A stretch of DNA of 64,000 nucleotides from positions 164,660 to 228,659 of the forward strand of contig CACRXP010000702.1 of NCBI GenBank assembly GCA_902702965.1. Reading direction: 5' to 3'. Positions 21,641-32,989 of the stretch are shown in pieces. The position numbers were made by a program, and so were the translations under genes. The notes below the pieces were generated by a model. That model ran no database searches, was not told where the DNA came from, and saw only the letters and a program-made list of their open reading frames with translations. This stretch comes from Spirometra erinaceieuropaei. Its lineage: Eukaryota > Platyhelminthes > Cestoda > Diphyllobothriidea > Diphyllobothriidae. Each line of letters starts with the position of its first letter. The stretch's first letter is position 1.

Positions 21641-21889
21641 TGTGCTGCGTGGGCGGGGACGGGATTTCCAAAAATGGTTTCACTACGTCGTTCGTCAATA
21701 GGTGCCTGTACACGTTCCGAACCAATCAGCACCGGAGGCGGGGATTGCCGCAGATGTCTGACAGGACGAGGTCAAGTTCCACATCCCTTCTGCGCAACAC
21801 ACCAAGCGAGTTTCGTACAGTTATTTAGCCGCGTGCTATTGTGGGGGCCAAAACAGACGGCAGTTTGACGCTCCAAAAGTTCGACCGTC

Positions 21890-22110
21890 GTTGCTGACGA
21901 TGTCCGTCGTTTGCGGCACAGCGGGATAGAGGCAGGATGCCGACCTATGCGTGAGTTAGTTTATAATGATTGTGGATTTTGGCTGCACGCACCGCACTCC
22001 CATCTTAATCAGCACAGTAAGTCCGGCGTCAAGACACATTTAAGACGCCTGGTGGGAGTGTCTCAGGGGCCACATGAAGAGAAGGAACAAGTTACTAAGT
22101 CAATTTGCGG
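21890..22110 (+). repeat. interspersed repeat family R1, short copy e
   Basis: CACCGCACTCCCATCTTAAT, then TCCGGCGTCAAGACACATTT, matches the left half of R1; the right half is absent. Confidence 0.45.
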
Positions 22111-22150
22111 CCTTCAAAACCACAGCTTCTAAAACATCGTGCTGAATTCA

Positions 22151-22545
22151 AATGCTGCAAAGGGGCGCCCACCGATTGTTTTTACGGAACTCACTCGTTC
22201 CGTTGTGCCTTGCGCGTTCCCTCTCTCGAGCTCAACCAGCAGCCGCACAGCGGCACATGACATAGGCAGAATGTAATCCACGACAAAGACAAGGGAGACT
22301 GGAATGGCCATTAGCCGTTGTCAGCCAGTCATAACCAACCGCGAAGTGTGGAACACCCGAGGCTCGAACTCACGACCTGTTTGTTAGAAGTCCACGCCTC
22401 AACCACTGGGCCACGAGCCCGTTGTCTTTTTGATTGCGATCGGGAATGTACAATAGTAGAGGGGCGCTCACCGACCGTTTCTACGGAAGTCACTCTTCCC
22501 GTTGTGTCTTACGGGATTTATTATTCAACGGCGAGTCGCGAACTG
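22151..22545 (-). repeat. tRNA-Arg-like SINE, longest copy
   Basis: Head on the minus strand at about 22340-22425 (TGGCCCAGTGGTTGAGGCG, ACTTCTAACAAAC, GAGTTCGAGCCTCGGGTG). The body runs to 22151 through TTTGTCGTGG...CTCGAGAGAGGG and ends AAAACAATCGGTGGGCGCCC. Upstream of the head lies a second copy of the terminal phrase (CGGTGAGCGCCCC at 22455-22470), so the unit looks dimeric. Confidence 0.7.
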
Positions 22546-22559
22546 CCCCAATGACGGTT

Positions 22560-22850
22560 AGGCTGAATCAACCTTGGCAAACTGCTAGTTAGAAGTCCAA
22601 CGCCTCTAACCACTGAGCCACGGGCCAGTTGTCCTGTTGATTACGATCGGGAATTCACAATGGCAGAGGAAACTGATCATGTGTCTCAGTAGTTAGAGGC
22701 AGTGAACTTTTAACTAACAGGTTGTGGAAACGAGCTCCAGATGTTGCACACTTCGGGATTGGGTATGACTGACTGACGACGGCTGATACGCCAGACGTGG
22801 TCAATGCAGTCTCCCTTGCGTTTGTCGGTAATTCTACTCGGACTTCAAAC
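22560..22850. repeat. head-to-head pair of SINE copies
   Basis: A minus-strand head (22580-22680, GTGGCTCAGTGGTTAGAGGC when reversed) abuts a plus-strand copy (22681-22850, GTGTCTCAGTAGTTAGAGGC, then CACTTCGGGATTGGGTATGA). The two make a small inverted repeat. Confidence 0.6.
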
Positions 22851-23099
22851 ACGTTTGACCGTTTACAGCAGGGAAACTATATTGTCTGACGCGAGGATCG
22901 GCCTCCAAATTCGACCTCACTCTTTCCAGTCCCTGTACGGAAGCCAAGCTTGACTGGACGGCGCATCAATGGTTGGGATCTCATCCTGCACGGATACTAG
23001 GTGAATAGGAGTGTCATAGGTATCTTATGTAGAAGGAGACAGCTGCAGCTTGACTGTTCTTCTTGAGAGGAGGACCAAGTTAGCCTGTGAGTTGACGGT
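22851..23099. other. no recognisable feature
   Basis: Unassigned sequence between the SINE pair and the R2-related block. Confidence 0.35.
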
Positions 23100-23420
23100 C
23101 TCCCAAGCGGAGGCTTATATTGCGCCGTGATAGAGTTAAACACATCAGATTGTTTATGGCAGGCGATTCGCGCTGGGAGTTTGCCTCAATTCCTCTTCCA
23201 CCCTCATTGTCGGTGGGTTGTCTGAAGACGGAATTCAGCGTACTGGCCGAAAGAGCCATAAACAGCCCGTCTGCGAGTGCCGAACACAACACTGCCTTCC
23301 TTACCACGCCATGTTTTCGCACACAGTGGACGGACTGCAAGGATCAGATGCCTTTGAAATGATGTATGTACTGAAAACCCAACAAGACGCTTTTTGGCCA
23401 CTCGTTGTGGCATGAAAACT
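23100..23420 (+). repeat. interspersed repeat family R2, partial
   Basis: GCCATGTTTTCGCACACAGT, then GGACTGCAAGGATC, matches ACCATGTTTTCGCACACAAT, GGACTGAATGGATC at 31167 in the palindrome. Overlapping ORFs on both strands are not conserved between copies. Confidence 0.45.
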
Positions 23421-24840
23421 TAATCTTTTTATCTGCATTTTTTCCTCGCAGAAGGTCAAAAGTCAACGAGTAGTCAGGTTTTGGAATGCATTTTTGATGG
23501 AAATTCAGGAGACTGACGAATAAGCCAAGGCGGTTTATTTACGTCTCCCCTTCTTTTATCAATTATATCTTTGAAAAAGCGTTTTCCTGGGCTCGATGCC
23601 TTTATGCAACATGAATAACTTTACAACTATATGTTACACAGGCCCAAGAGGAAGTTTATTCCAGAGCCCTGTCTCGACTAAGGGTGAAGCACCCTCATGC
23701 TTTCTTTATGTGCCCCACTACTAGGCTGAAAGTTATAGTACTACTCGTGTCTTCAAATACGCTGAATATGCAGCCTAGATTTTGTGATCAATAGGGTTCG
23801 AAAGGGTGTCTCTTTTGATGACTACGGAGGCTTCTCAAATTATCGAAAATATTTTCCTGCCAAAGTATCTAAATCATGTCATGTCTTACGTCGATTAATC
23901 GTATTCATAAAAGGATTTTTGGTGTCTCTTTGTCCTCTCTCGGCCGAAAGGACATAACAACCTTCGGTCATGTAGTTGGCTTGAGCAGTACGGGTATTCT
24001 GAACGCCGTGGCCTCAGAAAGACCGGCAGTTTGTCGTTTGCCGCTCAATTCTGCAGGAGGTGGTCTTTGGCACGGGCTTAGTTATGCATGCAAATGCATA
24101 ATAACTCATTAGATAGCTCGGCCAGAGATGTGGAGAGTCGTTATCGGAACGAATGCACGTTGGGGCCTACTGCCTGGAAGTTTACACAGAGCAATTAAGT
24201 TCTCATTGAGACTCACCCGGGTAGACTGCACGCACGCGTCTACGCATTGTTTCTTTTCGTTACTTTTGGTGCATAATTTTGGTAATGAAGGCAACGTCAC
24301 ACGCATGCATGTCGGCGCGCCTTGTCACGTGACAGATTTCGGCCAAGCGCTTGTTTCGACTTTTCGTCTTTCGCGCAAGCCATTAAAGATGCGCTATGGA
24401 TGCCGATTATTTCCGCGGATGCACAATAATTCACCTTGAAGTTTAAATGGGGCCGAGAGAGAATAAGATACAGAGAACTTTATGAGAACGTCCCAAGGCC
24501 GTGAATGGCGGATAATGTGGCATTTCAGCTGCTCACGATGTGGCGTAGTAATAACTCTACAACTTGGTCCGTTTATATCGCTGCTGAAATCGGTGTTCAT
24601 CGCACCCTCTCCGCATGACCAACTACTCTGTACAGGTAGCGTTTCAACGCCGACGATTTCCGTCTTACCAGTCATCGTCAGTCAGCCACACTCAATCTGC
24701 GTTTGAATCATTTAGGTTTTGAACCCGACCTGTCTAGCCAATGAACGCCAGGCATGGCTGGCTGACGACAACTAACAAGCCAGAGATGGCGGTCCCTTGT
24801 CCGGTATTCCTTCCTGCATTATCACCGGAGTCAACCACCC
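23421..24840. other. no recognisable gene
   Basis: ORFs up to 103 codons (24128-24439) without known motifs. No repeat partner noted. Confidence 0.4.
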
Positions 24841-25330
24841 CCATTTAGGCTCTCTCCAGAGGAATATAAAAAGGAGGTGATAGGGGCGGATATCGGATGC
24901 CTAGATGCTGGACTTGACTGGAATGTTGGTGAGCTATGTGATGTTGAAGCAGATCCAACTACGACAGAGCAGCCGTATCGTACGAATGACTGACGAGAGC
25001 ACACCGACCTGGCTGTTTTACGGAGAGGCCACTAAGGACATTCGCAGACAAGATGGACAAAATTGCGTCATAAGGACAAGTCGAGAGCACCTCTCAAACA
25101 CCATTAAGGCAGTTCGACTGTCGTGTCCGATTATGTCCACCGCGTGCTCCACTGCAGGGTGACCTGCGCATGAATTAATTTATGATGAAGATAGAGCCAT
25201 GCAACATCTACCACATTCTCTCCCCCTCCACACCTGGGCCCAGTGTCCAGACATAGCCAAGCGGACCGGAGGCGGGAGAGGACGGAGGTAGTTGGCCGAC
25301 TGGTGGACTGAAGGTCAGGCTGCAATGGCT
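24841..25330 (+). repeat. R1-related copy f with an isolated TATA-like box
   Basis: The right part (CAGTGTCCAGACATAGCCAA then GCGGACCGGAGG) matches R1. The left part contains AATATAAAAAGG at 24863-24874 and, 41 nt further, ATGCTGGACTTGACTGG followed by GTGAGC. It resembles a promoter with a short exon 1, but it lacks the conserved block of the small gene family and I cannot assign an exon 2. Confidence 0.35.
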
Positions 25331-25822
25331 ACCGCTCAATGTGGCCAAACGGAGAGCGAACTATGGGTCGCGCTTCTTCCGAAGCTGTGCTGACTGATGA
25401 AGGAGGTGTTAGTGCGTGGTGGAAGGTGGTGGCGGCGGATGGATTGATATGAGATTTAATCTGTGATGATCTATCGCAAACCGGGATGACCGATGGCTGT
25501 GCATCTGAGACAATGGCGATGGGTATGTGTTGGTGCTTCTGGCGCTGTTTCGTTTGTATCGCAAATGAGCGACCAGATTGATGCATGAAATGCACAGTTG
25601 GTGTTAGAATTGGCAGCTGATAAGGTGGTTGAAGTGGTTATGCCGGTAGTGGTGGCTGCGCTGATGGAGTGCAGTAGAGGAGGGAAGGATGCGGCTGACC
25701 AACAGTCACGGTGACAGTGATCTAAATGACCGAGTAATTGTCAGCAAAATCATCAATAAAGATGATGGACCTCTGTCATTAACAACTCAGGTACTGATCA
25801 ATGAGCAATCTTCGCGGTTGAT
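25331..25822. other. unassigned, with faint Penelope 3'-flank similarity
   Basis: GGTGACAGTGATCTAAATGA then CCGAGTAATTGTCAGC (25711-25747) resembles GGTGACAGCGGAACTAAACG then CCGAGTAATCATCACGCC (8750-8787) at the C-terminal end of the element at 7.4-8.8 kb. Otherwise nothing recognised. Confidence 0.35.
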
Positions 25823-26600
25823 ATGATGGAGTCGGTGGCGGTCGACGACTTCGGGAACGGCGGCGGCGGCATTCGGATATTAGGATTGCAATCATCGTTA
25901 GTGAGGGTTGCCGTCGTTGTCGTCGTGCTGACTGATTCTGGAGGTGGCGATGGGGGGGGGGGGTTCATAGGGGCATCAGATGAAGATGTTGGGTTAATGT
26001 TACATTGGGTCCCGGGATATCGGTCGAGGTCGACCAGTGCAGGAAATTTTCGTTGTCAGCCTCGATATGGATGTTATGGATCAGACAAGTTGAGAATTTC
26101 CAACTGCTACGTGGCTTCAGCAAAGACGACCAATTTGGCTTTACAAATTGCTGTTTTTGTTTTCACAGCTCTTCTTCAGACCGGCCATTCCAGAACGAGG
26201 ACTTCTCATTAAATACCATTTTAAACGGATGCTCTTTTAGCATTGATTGCACTCCTTGTTGGCGAATTCCGGTAGCAAAATCACAGAAGAAGAGTCGCTT
26301 GAAGAGGCATTTATGGTGCATCTACGCGAGTCGGCCAGCTCCACACCTCAGGATATCGTGAATGCTGAAGATTTTAGTTTTTTCCATGATTTACTTATGC
26401 GGAATCTGCCCATGCTCATTTGCTTGCCCGATCAGGTTGTGGACTACAGGAGATCAAAAAGATTTGTGGATTTTGACCTTGGATCCTGGAGAATTTAAAT
26501 GCATATGCCGCATATTGTAAACTTGATGTTCTATCCTGCAAAAGATGCTGACATCTGGTCCTTCTTCCGGCTAGGCGGTCATCAACATGACAGAAGTGGG
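25823..26600 (+). repeat. interspersed repeat family R2 with gag-like tail
   Basis: TTAGTGAGGGTTGCCGTCGT and GGAATCTGCCCATGCTCAT recur at 30.8 kb in the palindrome in the same order. The segment 26499-26560 encodes NLMFYPAKDADIWS in the same place as KLVFDPVKDFDIWS at 30.98 kb. A 12-base G run lies at 25952-25963. Gly-rich ORFs here come from GGC/GGT-rich DNA and are not supported as genes. Confidence 0.45.
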
Positions 26601-26945
26601 AGTGGGCAGCCCCGCTTTACCCCATCGGTGACAATGAATATTTGCGCGCAAGAAGAGTTGTCAGACTGCCCTTCACGATTTCCAAAACCGAAGGATCATT
26701 CGGTGCAAAACTGGAAGATAAGTTACAATCATCGTCAATTGCATGCCGCTTTAACCACCTATAAACATAACCGCCTCGCATACACAACAGAATTAAGCCA
26801 AGTTATAAAAGAAGTGAATTCTGGACAAGTATTTTCCTTATTTCTCGAACCTACGCGTCTGCAGCCAATATTTTTTTATTCGCAGAGACTACCAATCAGC
26901 AATTCAGATACACCTCCGACAGAAGACGTAAGGACAGTGAACTAA
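26601..26945 (+). other. unassigned ORF tail
   Basis: The frame from 26499 stays open to 26945 (148 codons in all). After the gag-like first 20 residues the rest (for example NWKISYNHRQLHAALTTYK) matches nothing I recognise. Could be a retroelement remnant or chance. Confidence 0.25.
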
Positions 26946-27243
26946 CCATTTTAACCTTTATTCTGAATTTCGGTTACTTAAATAAGACTATTTAAACTTG
27001 TTGTATGCATTGTCGTACAACCGGCTAATAAACCATCGTTTATGGCCTATGCGCGTGAGGTCATAGACTTAATTTCATAATCAGATAGCTAAAACCGTCA
27101 TCATAGTGGAAACCTTGGGGTTTGTCGTTAAATTATTGGTTTACTCAAGGTGAGGCTAAATTGGCGAATTGCTACTTTTAACGAGAAAGCTGCAATTTAG
27201 CGTCTCCTATCAGTAGGATGCAGAGATATTAAAGTGCGGAATG
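26946..27243. other. no recognisable feature
   Basis: AT-rich flank of the mobile element that follows. Confidence 0.4.
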
Positions 27244-28083
27244 TACAGTGCGTGACCGATCTCATGAAATAATGGCCGAAATACTGAAATGCGTTTTCGA
27301 TTAGAAAGGATAACTTAGGTGGGGTTGTTATACTGATTAGCATGCAGCATAATCCTATAGCATTTCGGACTTGCCGGGATGTCGGCTTTTAAATGCAGAT
27401 CTTTTTGACCTCCTTCATTTACCACATTCGGTAAACAATTACAACTTGTGTAGCATGCATGTTTCCTATTAATTTTTGATAGTCCTATAAATTCGCATTA
27501 GCGTCTGGCGTTTTCAGTCTCCAAGGTGCATGCTTTAAGCACAAGGAAAATCATATATTCCTCTATGCCTTTAAGAAGATACAATAAAGAGTTCATGAAA
27601 TTTCTCAATGCATTCAAACCGTGTTGTACATTTCATGAGGATCATTGGTAAATGGACATGTGCGGTCCTGTATGCATGATCATAGCACGGTCTTAAAAAT
27701 CGCACAATTAGGGAATTTTTTAAAACCCCAATATACACTTTCTTTGGGCACAAAACATGAAGACAATGCGAGATTCGACCGAAGGGTTAAAAGAGAGCAT
27801 AGTTTTGTACATGTTCTCTACACAATATATTTGAATTTATATGACCATCGAAAATCAAGAGGAAAAATGCATGCTATATTAGTTGTCATTTTTAATTAAG
27901 TGTGGTATATGAAGGAGGTCAAAAAGATCTGCATTTAAAAGCTGACATCCTGGCGAGTCCGAAATGCTATAGGATTATGCCTTATGCTAATCGATTTTAC
28001 AACCCCACCTAAGTTATCCTTTCTAATCGAAAACGCATTTCAGAATCTCGGCCAACACTTCATGAGATCGGTCACGCACTGTA
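27244..28083. mobile_element. fold-back MITE, Tc1/mariner-like ends, copy 1
   Basis: Terminal inverted repeats of at least 140 bp. The left end reads TACAGTGCGTGACCGATCTC and the right end is its reverse complement (GAGATCGGTCACGCACTGTA). The ends are CAGTG...CACTG flanked by TA, as in Tc1/mariner superfamily insertions. The interior has no transposase. An internal ORF pair (27571-27899) is AT-rich chance sequence. Related copies lie at 35.5, 38.3, 42.7, 45.1, 53.7 and 59.8 kb. Confidence 0.75.
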
Positions 28084-28839
28084 GAACATGCATTTGTCTG
28101 TTGTTACGATAAAACGTGCCCATAGCCCACGGATGTTGCGTCACAAGTGCTTACCGCTAGTACTTCAGACACTCTTCTGACAAAAACATGGGATAGTGGA
28201 CTGGCCATTTCCAACCTCATTGCGGAGTTCCTATTACGCAGTGAATGCGATATCGCACAAACGAATAATGATTCCTATTCCTTGGCCCCTGCACGTAAAG
28301 TCATATATTAGAATCCTAGGTTAAATGGCGAAGACAGTTTCGCAGAAGGGAGTCTTGGAATAACCTCGTGCGATGGTCAATTTTCTCTTAGTTTGTCCAA
28401 CACAGTACTGCAAGCAAAGATATTCTGGAGGCTACAAATATATTTTCGATGCCTGATTTCTCAGCAGAATTAGACACAGCCAGAAACAATTCACCCTTCA
28501 GGACTTCCAAGTTAACTTTTTGTCTAATAGTAGTTTTAATGATAGCAATTTACAACATCATAGTTTTTGGACACCGCACACAGCAATCACATGATGAACG
28601 CTTGCAAGTTAGATAGCTACATAAGCTAATCATCACCGTCAAGATCCTCTCCTCCGTGAAACCTCGGCATATATGATGCGTGCCAAAAAACTGCTTATTG
28701 GGCGACCACTTCGTCCTTTACAGTAAATCATCTCCTCTAGAGGACATGCACTAATTAGCTCTTAAATCTTGAGCGTGACCAGCATGGCTGTGTGTCAGAT
28801 GCCAAAAAACTCTGTCAAGTTGGTAGCCACTCCCCATTT
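28084..28839. other. unassigned sequence outside the palindrome edge
   Basis: Part (28190-28260, CTGGCCATTTCC...GAGTTCCTATTACGCA) faintly resembles 32930-33000. No gene seen. Confidence 0.35.
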
Positions 28840-28928
28840 TGTAAAAAGTCCCGACATCAAGGGGTCATGTGGTACTTTAAATATTCCGCGGTTCTTTCCA
28901 CCACCTAACCTCCTCCGATCGGTAAATT

Positions 28929-29008
28929 TTTTACTACCGTGCATGGAGTTGGGGCGAATACGACCTTGTGATCAACGTAAACGAACCGCCATGCCACCAG
29001 TATAAATA
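28929..29008 (+). promoter_or_regulatory. gene B proximal promoter
   Basis: TTTACTACCGTGCATGGAGT, then GACCTTGTGATCAACGTAAAC and TATAAATAGG. The TATA box is at 29001-29008, 67 nt before the ATG. Confidence 0.8.
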
Positions 29009-29067
29009 GGCAATGATATTAGATAAATCTCCGAAGAGAAGGTCCCTTCGTAACAAGCATCCTCAAC

Positions 29068-29572
29068 ATGTCTGGTGAGTTTTGACTCTGCGTCAGGTTC
29101 CATTTGAGTATTTAAAATCATGCAAAATTATTTGTAACTGCAGAGCGTAAACGCTTCTGTCGGAGTTAATAATTCCACAAGGGTTCCACGTCTTTATATT
29201 CAGTCTCAGTCTACACTGATAGCAACCTTGCATTTCGGCAACTCAGTTAAGAGAACAGTTTAGCCTGAATGCAGCCAACGCGGGCTGAACGAATTTCAGT
29301 GAACACAAGTTGACTCCGATCACGCCTACTGACCAAATCTACTCACATTGGGTGACAGGCAGGCAGAGGTGATCCAATCATATTTTTTTCCAGACGAACT
29401 TCCCATCCAGCAGGCCGAGGTGGACGCCGCTGTGGATCCCAAGGTCCAGAAACTGAAGTCGTCGACGGAGGAGGAACAGGTCGCAGCTGTCGAGGAGACC
29501 GGCGAGGTCGCTGCCAAGGCTACCATCACCTCTGAACAGGCCGCAGAAGAGGTTGAACAGGCTCAGGAATAG
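29068..29572 (+). CDS. acidic small protein family, copy B (two exons)
   Basis: Exon 1 is 29068-29074 (ATGTCTG, donor GTGAGT). The intron of 319 nt is the shortest of the family and ends in TATTTTTTTCCAG. Exon 2 is 29394-29572. The product is 61 residues, about 13 Glu and 3 Asp against 4 Lys. It differs from the consensus at KLKSS (Leu for Pro). The TEEEQVAA segment is shared with copy C and differs from TEEGEVAA in the right-arm copies. It is the outermost gene of the left palindrome arm; its positional partner is copy E. The open frame, consensus splice sites and an intact TATA make it a likely active copy. Function unknown. Confidence 0.8.
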
Positions 29573-29598
29573 GTCCGCCCATGTAGTCCCCCCCTTTG

Positions 29599-29604
29599 AA
29601 TAAA
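29599..29604 (+). terminator. gene B polyadenylation signal
   Basis: AATAAA 27 nt after the stop. The following TTAATT is shared with copy E, its palindrome partner. Confidence 0.75.
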
Positions 29605-30119
29605 TTAATTTTCAGCTCACCTTTCTATCTTTTTTATTTATTTTTACTCTTCACGGGCCTAGTTGACAGAGCACGCAGTTATCAAACGAAATTTCAGCTT
29701 CGCGTGGGAGTTGTTTTGCAGCAATTTGTTGGGTTGGAAAGTCAAAATTTGAAAGTCCTTCAGAGAAGTCATAGTTATGTCACAGTAGTCTCGATCATGC
29801 CTTCATTTTCCGCCAGCAAACCCAGAGAAACCATCGTAAAATGGTCGCCCAGGAAGTCGCTGTTATAAGTACTCGGAATGTATCAGCTACATAACACGTT
29901 TATTTCGCCGATATGGCGTGGGCCTCGTCAGCGTGAACATTCGATTTATATGAAGATTCGAATCGGGGTTTGGGTAGGGGAAGGTGGCAACGATCCCCAA
30001 CTGATGACTGAGGGCGACCAAAAATCTGACCGGCTTTGTTTGTCTGGCAGGAAACTTCGTCGTTGATCTCGATACGCCTTGATATTGCCGTTCAAATTTG
30101 CAGGACTTTATTTAGTCTT
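29605..30119. other. gene B 3' flank, unassigned
   Basis: Mirrored by about 51240-51590 in the right arm (for example TTTCCGCCAGCAAACCCAGA against its reverse complement with one change). No gene recognised. Confidence 0.4.
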
Positions 30120-31460
30120 ATATAGTCACTTTCGTTGAGGTTGATGCTATATTCAGTCACGCTCTTACGTGCTGATGGTCAGTCCGAGGACCACGACAAG
30201 GATTCATCAAGACCGTACCTCTGTACTTCAGCTAATCAATCTACACCCCGAATTTCAAACATCGTGAGCGCTGCTGTAGACGCGAGATCTGTCATGTGTG
30301 CAAGGCGGTCTTGGTGGGTCGAGAGTGTGATTAATTCCTTTGTCGTGAATAAGTATGTGACTGAACAGGCCCATGCCTTGAGTGGGTGTGCGCGGACAGT
30401 TATTTGACATTGCTGCCGTTTGATGCATGGCAAATGGCTTCTTCGTGTTACTGGCCAGTCCAAAGACTGCAGCCAGAGTTTGCGGCAACTATTCACCGAG
30501 ACTAACCCTCCTACGTTAGTTAGTCATTCCAATCCCGAATTTGCGGTCATGCTGGACGGTGACGTTCATTTTTGTGTCCCACAGCCCGTTTAACGCATGG
30601 ACGCTGACGTGCGCGCAAATTAGTTTAGGGCAATGGAAGGCTTGCACGGCACTTACTACGCTCTCTCCTTCCCCGCCCTCCTGATCTCGACGAAGTTGGA
30701 AAGACGAGGAGCGGGAAGGGACGCGGGGTCGACAAAGCTTATCGACCAGTCTACGCGTGCCATGTACGTTGTCCTACGTAGTAGGGTACCAGGGTTGCAA
30801 TCACCGTTAGTGAGGGTTGCCGTCGTGGTCGTCGTGATGAATAGGCAGTCGTGAATGCTGCGAAATCTGCCCATGCTCATAAACACGCGCGATCACGTTG
30901 TGAACTACAGCAGACCAAAAAATTTCATGGATTCTAGCCTTGGATTCTCGAGAAAGTAAATGGATATGTCAAATATTGTAAAGTTGGTATTCGATCCTGT
31001 AAAAGACTTCGACATCTGGTCCGGTCATGTTGAGAGTTTTCTCCCTCAGACATCAGAGTACTTTAAGAACCTGTCTGATGCGAAGATTGGGCGTAGTGGT
31101 CGACAGAACCTAAGACAACACTTCTACGCTTGCCACACACGTCCTTGGCCCCCCACCCAACGCACCATGTTTTCGCACACAATGCGCGGACTGAATGGAT
31201 CTCACTTGTATTATAGTGGCAAATGGGTCACGTGGGATAGGAACCGATAAATCATTTTAGTCGTCCATTATGCCAGACGGGCGATGTGACAGCTGTGATC
31301 TTGAGAATGCAGGACCTTCAAACCCCTAGTCAGTAGCAGGTTCTGGATTTTGAATTTGCGAATCATAGTCTTGTCAGGGAAATCCATGATGCGGTCTCGT
31401 TAAAGAACTGGTTTCCACTAAGTTTATAATTCCACCGGTCGCCAGAGTGCGGTAATTATC
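30120..31460 (+). repeat. R2 block in left palindrome arm, with gag-like ORF
   Basis: Mirrored by about 49740-51240. The ORF at 30960-31250 begins with an N-terminus reading KLVFDPVKDFDIWSGHVESF, reminiscent of retrotransposon Gag starts (FDP...DFDxW), but it shows no CCHC knuckle or protease and ends after 96 codons. The right-arm copy and the 26.5-kb copy do not keep the frame. Confidence 0.45.
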
Positions 31461-31639
31461 CATGGAACAAATGCAAGGGCAAACAACTGAGTCCCGTACT
31501 GCGTCAGACAACTGAACTAGAATGTATTTTGGCATTATGTCCATATTTCTTAGTACGGGCGGATTATTTTTCCGAAAACTTTGCGTTTATGAAGGGTGCG
31601 CGCCCATTCCGCTGAAGCAGGTGCACTTTGACTGAAACT
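31461..31639. other. unassigned arm sequence
   Basis: Mirrored near 49590-49740; no gene. Confidence 0.35.
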
Positions 31640-32370
31640 GACACTTGCAGACTTCACCCTCATGGTCTTTTTACTGCAAAATCTATCTAAAGTTTGCAAG
31701 CGCAGTTCAGTAAACACGAGCGAAATCCCTGTTGGCCAACGTATGCGTGTGCATGTAAGTGCCAAATGGCCAAAAACTCTGCCTAGGCAGAAAATACTCC
31801 ACATTATTGGAAACAAAATTGTTGACAGCGAGTGGTTATTGCCTACTTGGAACATCTGCTGACAATCTCAACCACCTTAAATCCGTTTGCAGGGAACCTG
31901 TTTACTTCCATGCTTGGGGTTGGGGAAAGTACCACCTTGTAGTCGACGTGAACCAACTCCTATGCCACGAATAAAAGTAGGCTAGTGTTTTTTTACTTAT
32001 CATGTCTAATGCCCCTAGGACGATCTCTGGTTGAACATTTTACCTACTCTTGCAAAAATGCAATGACCGTGTGCAGTTACATAATAGGCCACGAAACTAT
32101 ATCATGTCAATAAATCCTGCACGTTTTGCCGCCTTTGCCCTGTTCATGTATCAGAACACATGACGACATTGAAAATCAGCGGAAAAATGCGCGCTACTTA
32201 AGTGATCATTTTTCTCGGAAGGCAGTTTATGCAGTTATCAGTCGGTGGATAAATGTTAACTGCCGTGAACCAACACAGCAACATTCAAAATTGCAAATCT
32301 ACCTAACTTGTGCAAGCACATTTCAGTTAACACGAACGAAATCCGTGTTTTCCAACGTATGCGTGTGCAA
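31640..32370 (+). repeat. orphan promoter block, copy 1
   Basis: Direct repeat of 34257-34880, about 2.5 kb apart. Both contain CCAAATGGCCAAAAA, GTTGACAGCGAGTGGTTATT and a degenerate version of the small-gene promoter (here 31899-31979: TTTACTTCCATGCTTGGGGT, TAGTCGACGTGAACCAACTC, AATAAAAGTAGG in place of TATAAATAGG). An ATGTCTAAT at 32002 may be a remnant of exon 1 with the donor lost. No exon 2 follows. Confidence 0.55.
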
Positions 32371-32989
32371 GTACAGTACGTGATCTATCTCACGAAATCC
32401 AACAACGGAAATTGATGGGGAAATTTCTGGACGTCTTTAACGTTGCGCATTTTGTTTGCTCATTCACATCCTTCAATGAAATGTCCTCCAGTTGTGCAGA
32501 AATTGTGTTTATGTAATTGTATCAAGTAAAATATCCATATATGTGAACGAAAATGGACGTTGGAATATATTTGTTCAATGTCCTAAGCTGACACATGTCC
32601 AAGACTCCGGTTACACATCTAAGCGGCTTTTTCATTGAAAAGATAGTAGTTTGCCCGCGAGAGTACTAATAAACAGATCTAACCGGACTTGAAAATATAT
32701 TTTATTTCCGATTTTAACCGTGGAAGTCAACCTGTTAATACAAAAGCTATTTTTAAAAAAACTAGATGTTTTATGAAGTACTAAGTGTTAAATTAGAAGA
32801 TCTGTGCAGTTTGGTGCCCGAAAGTGCAGTAATAATGCAGATAGGGATTCCTTCGTTTAAATGGTCTGAAATAGTTTCGCCGTTTGGAAAATTCTAAATG
32901 ATGTCAAATAAATGATCACCAACGGATGGCCATTTCCAGTTCTTTACATATATAATACTACTTCTCATATAGCGTAGTTCCTGCGCATA
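32371..32989. other. MITE-end relic and unassigned arm sequence
   Basis: GTACAGTACGTGATCTATCT at 32371 resembles the left end of the MITE family, but I could not find the matching right end. The remainder mirrors about 48550-49150 in the other arm. Confidence 0.4.

Noticed and set aside
24863..24960. Additional small gene with TATA and short exon 1 at 24.9 kb
   Set aside because: It lacks the conserved promoter block, the ATGTCNG exon and any exon 2.
25823..26212. Gly-rich ORF as a secreted or structural protein
   Set aside because: The glycine comes from GGC/GGT repeats. The same repeat at 30.8 kb lacks the frame, and a 12-base G run sits in the middle.
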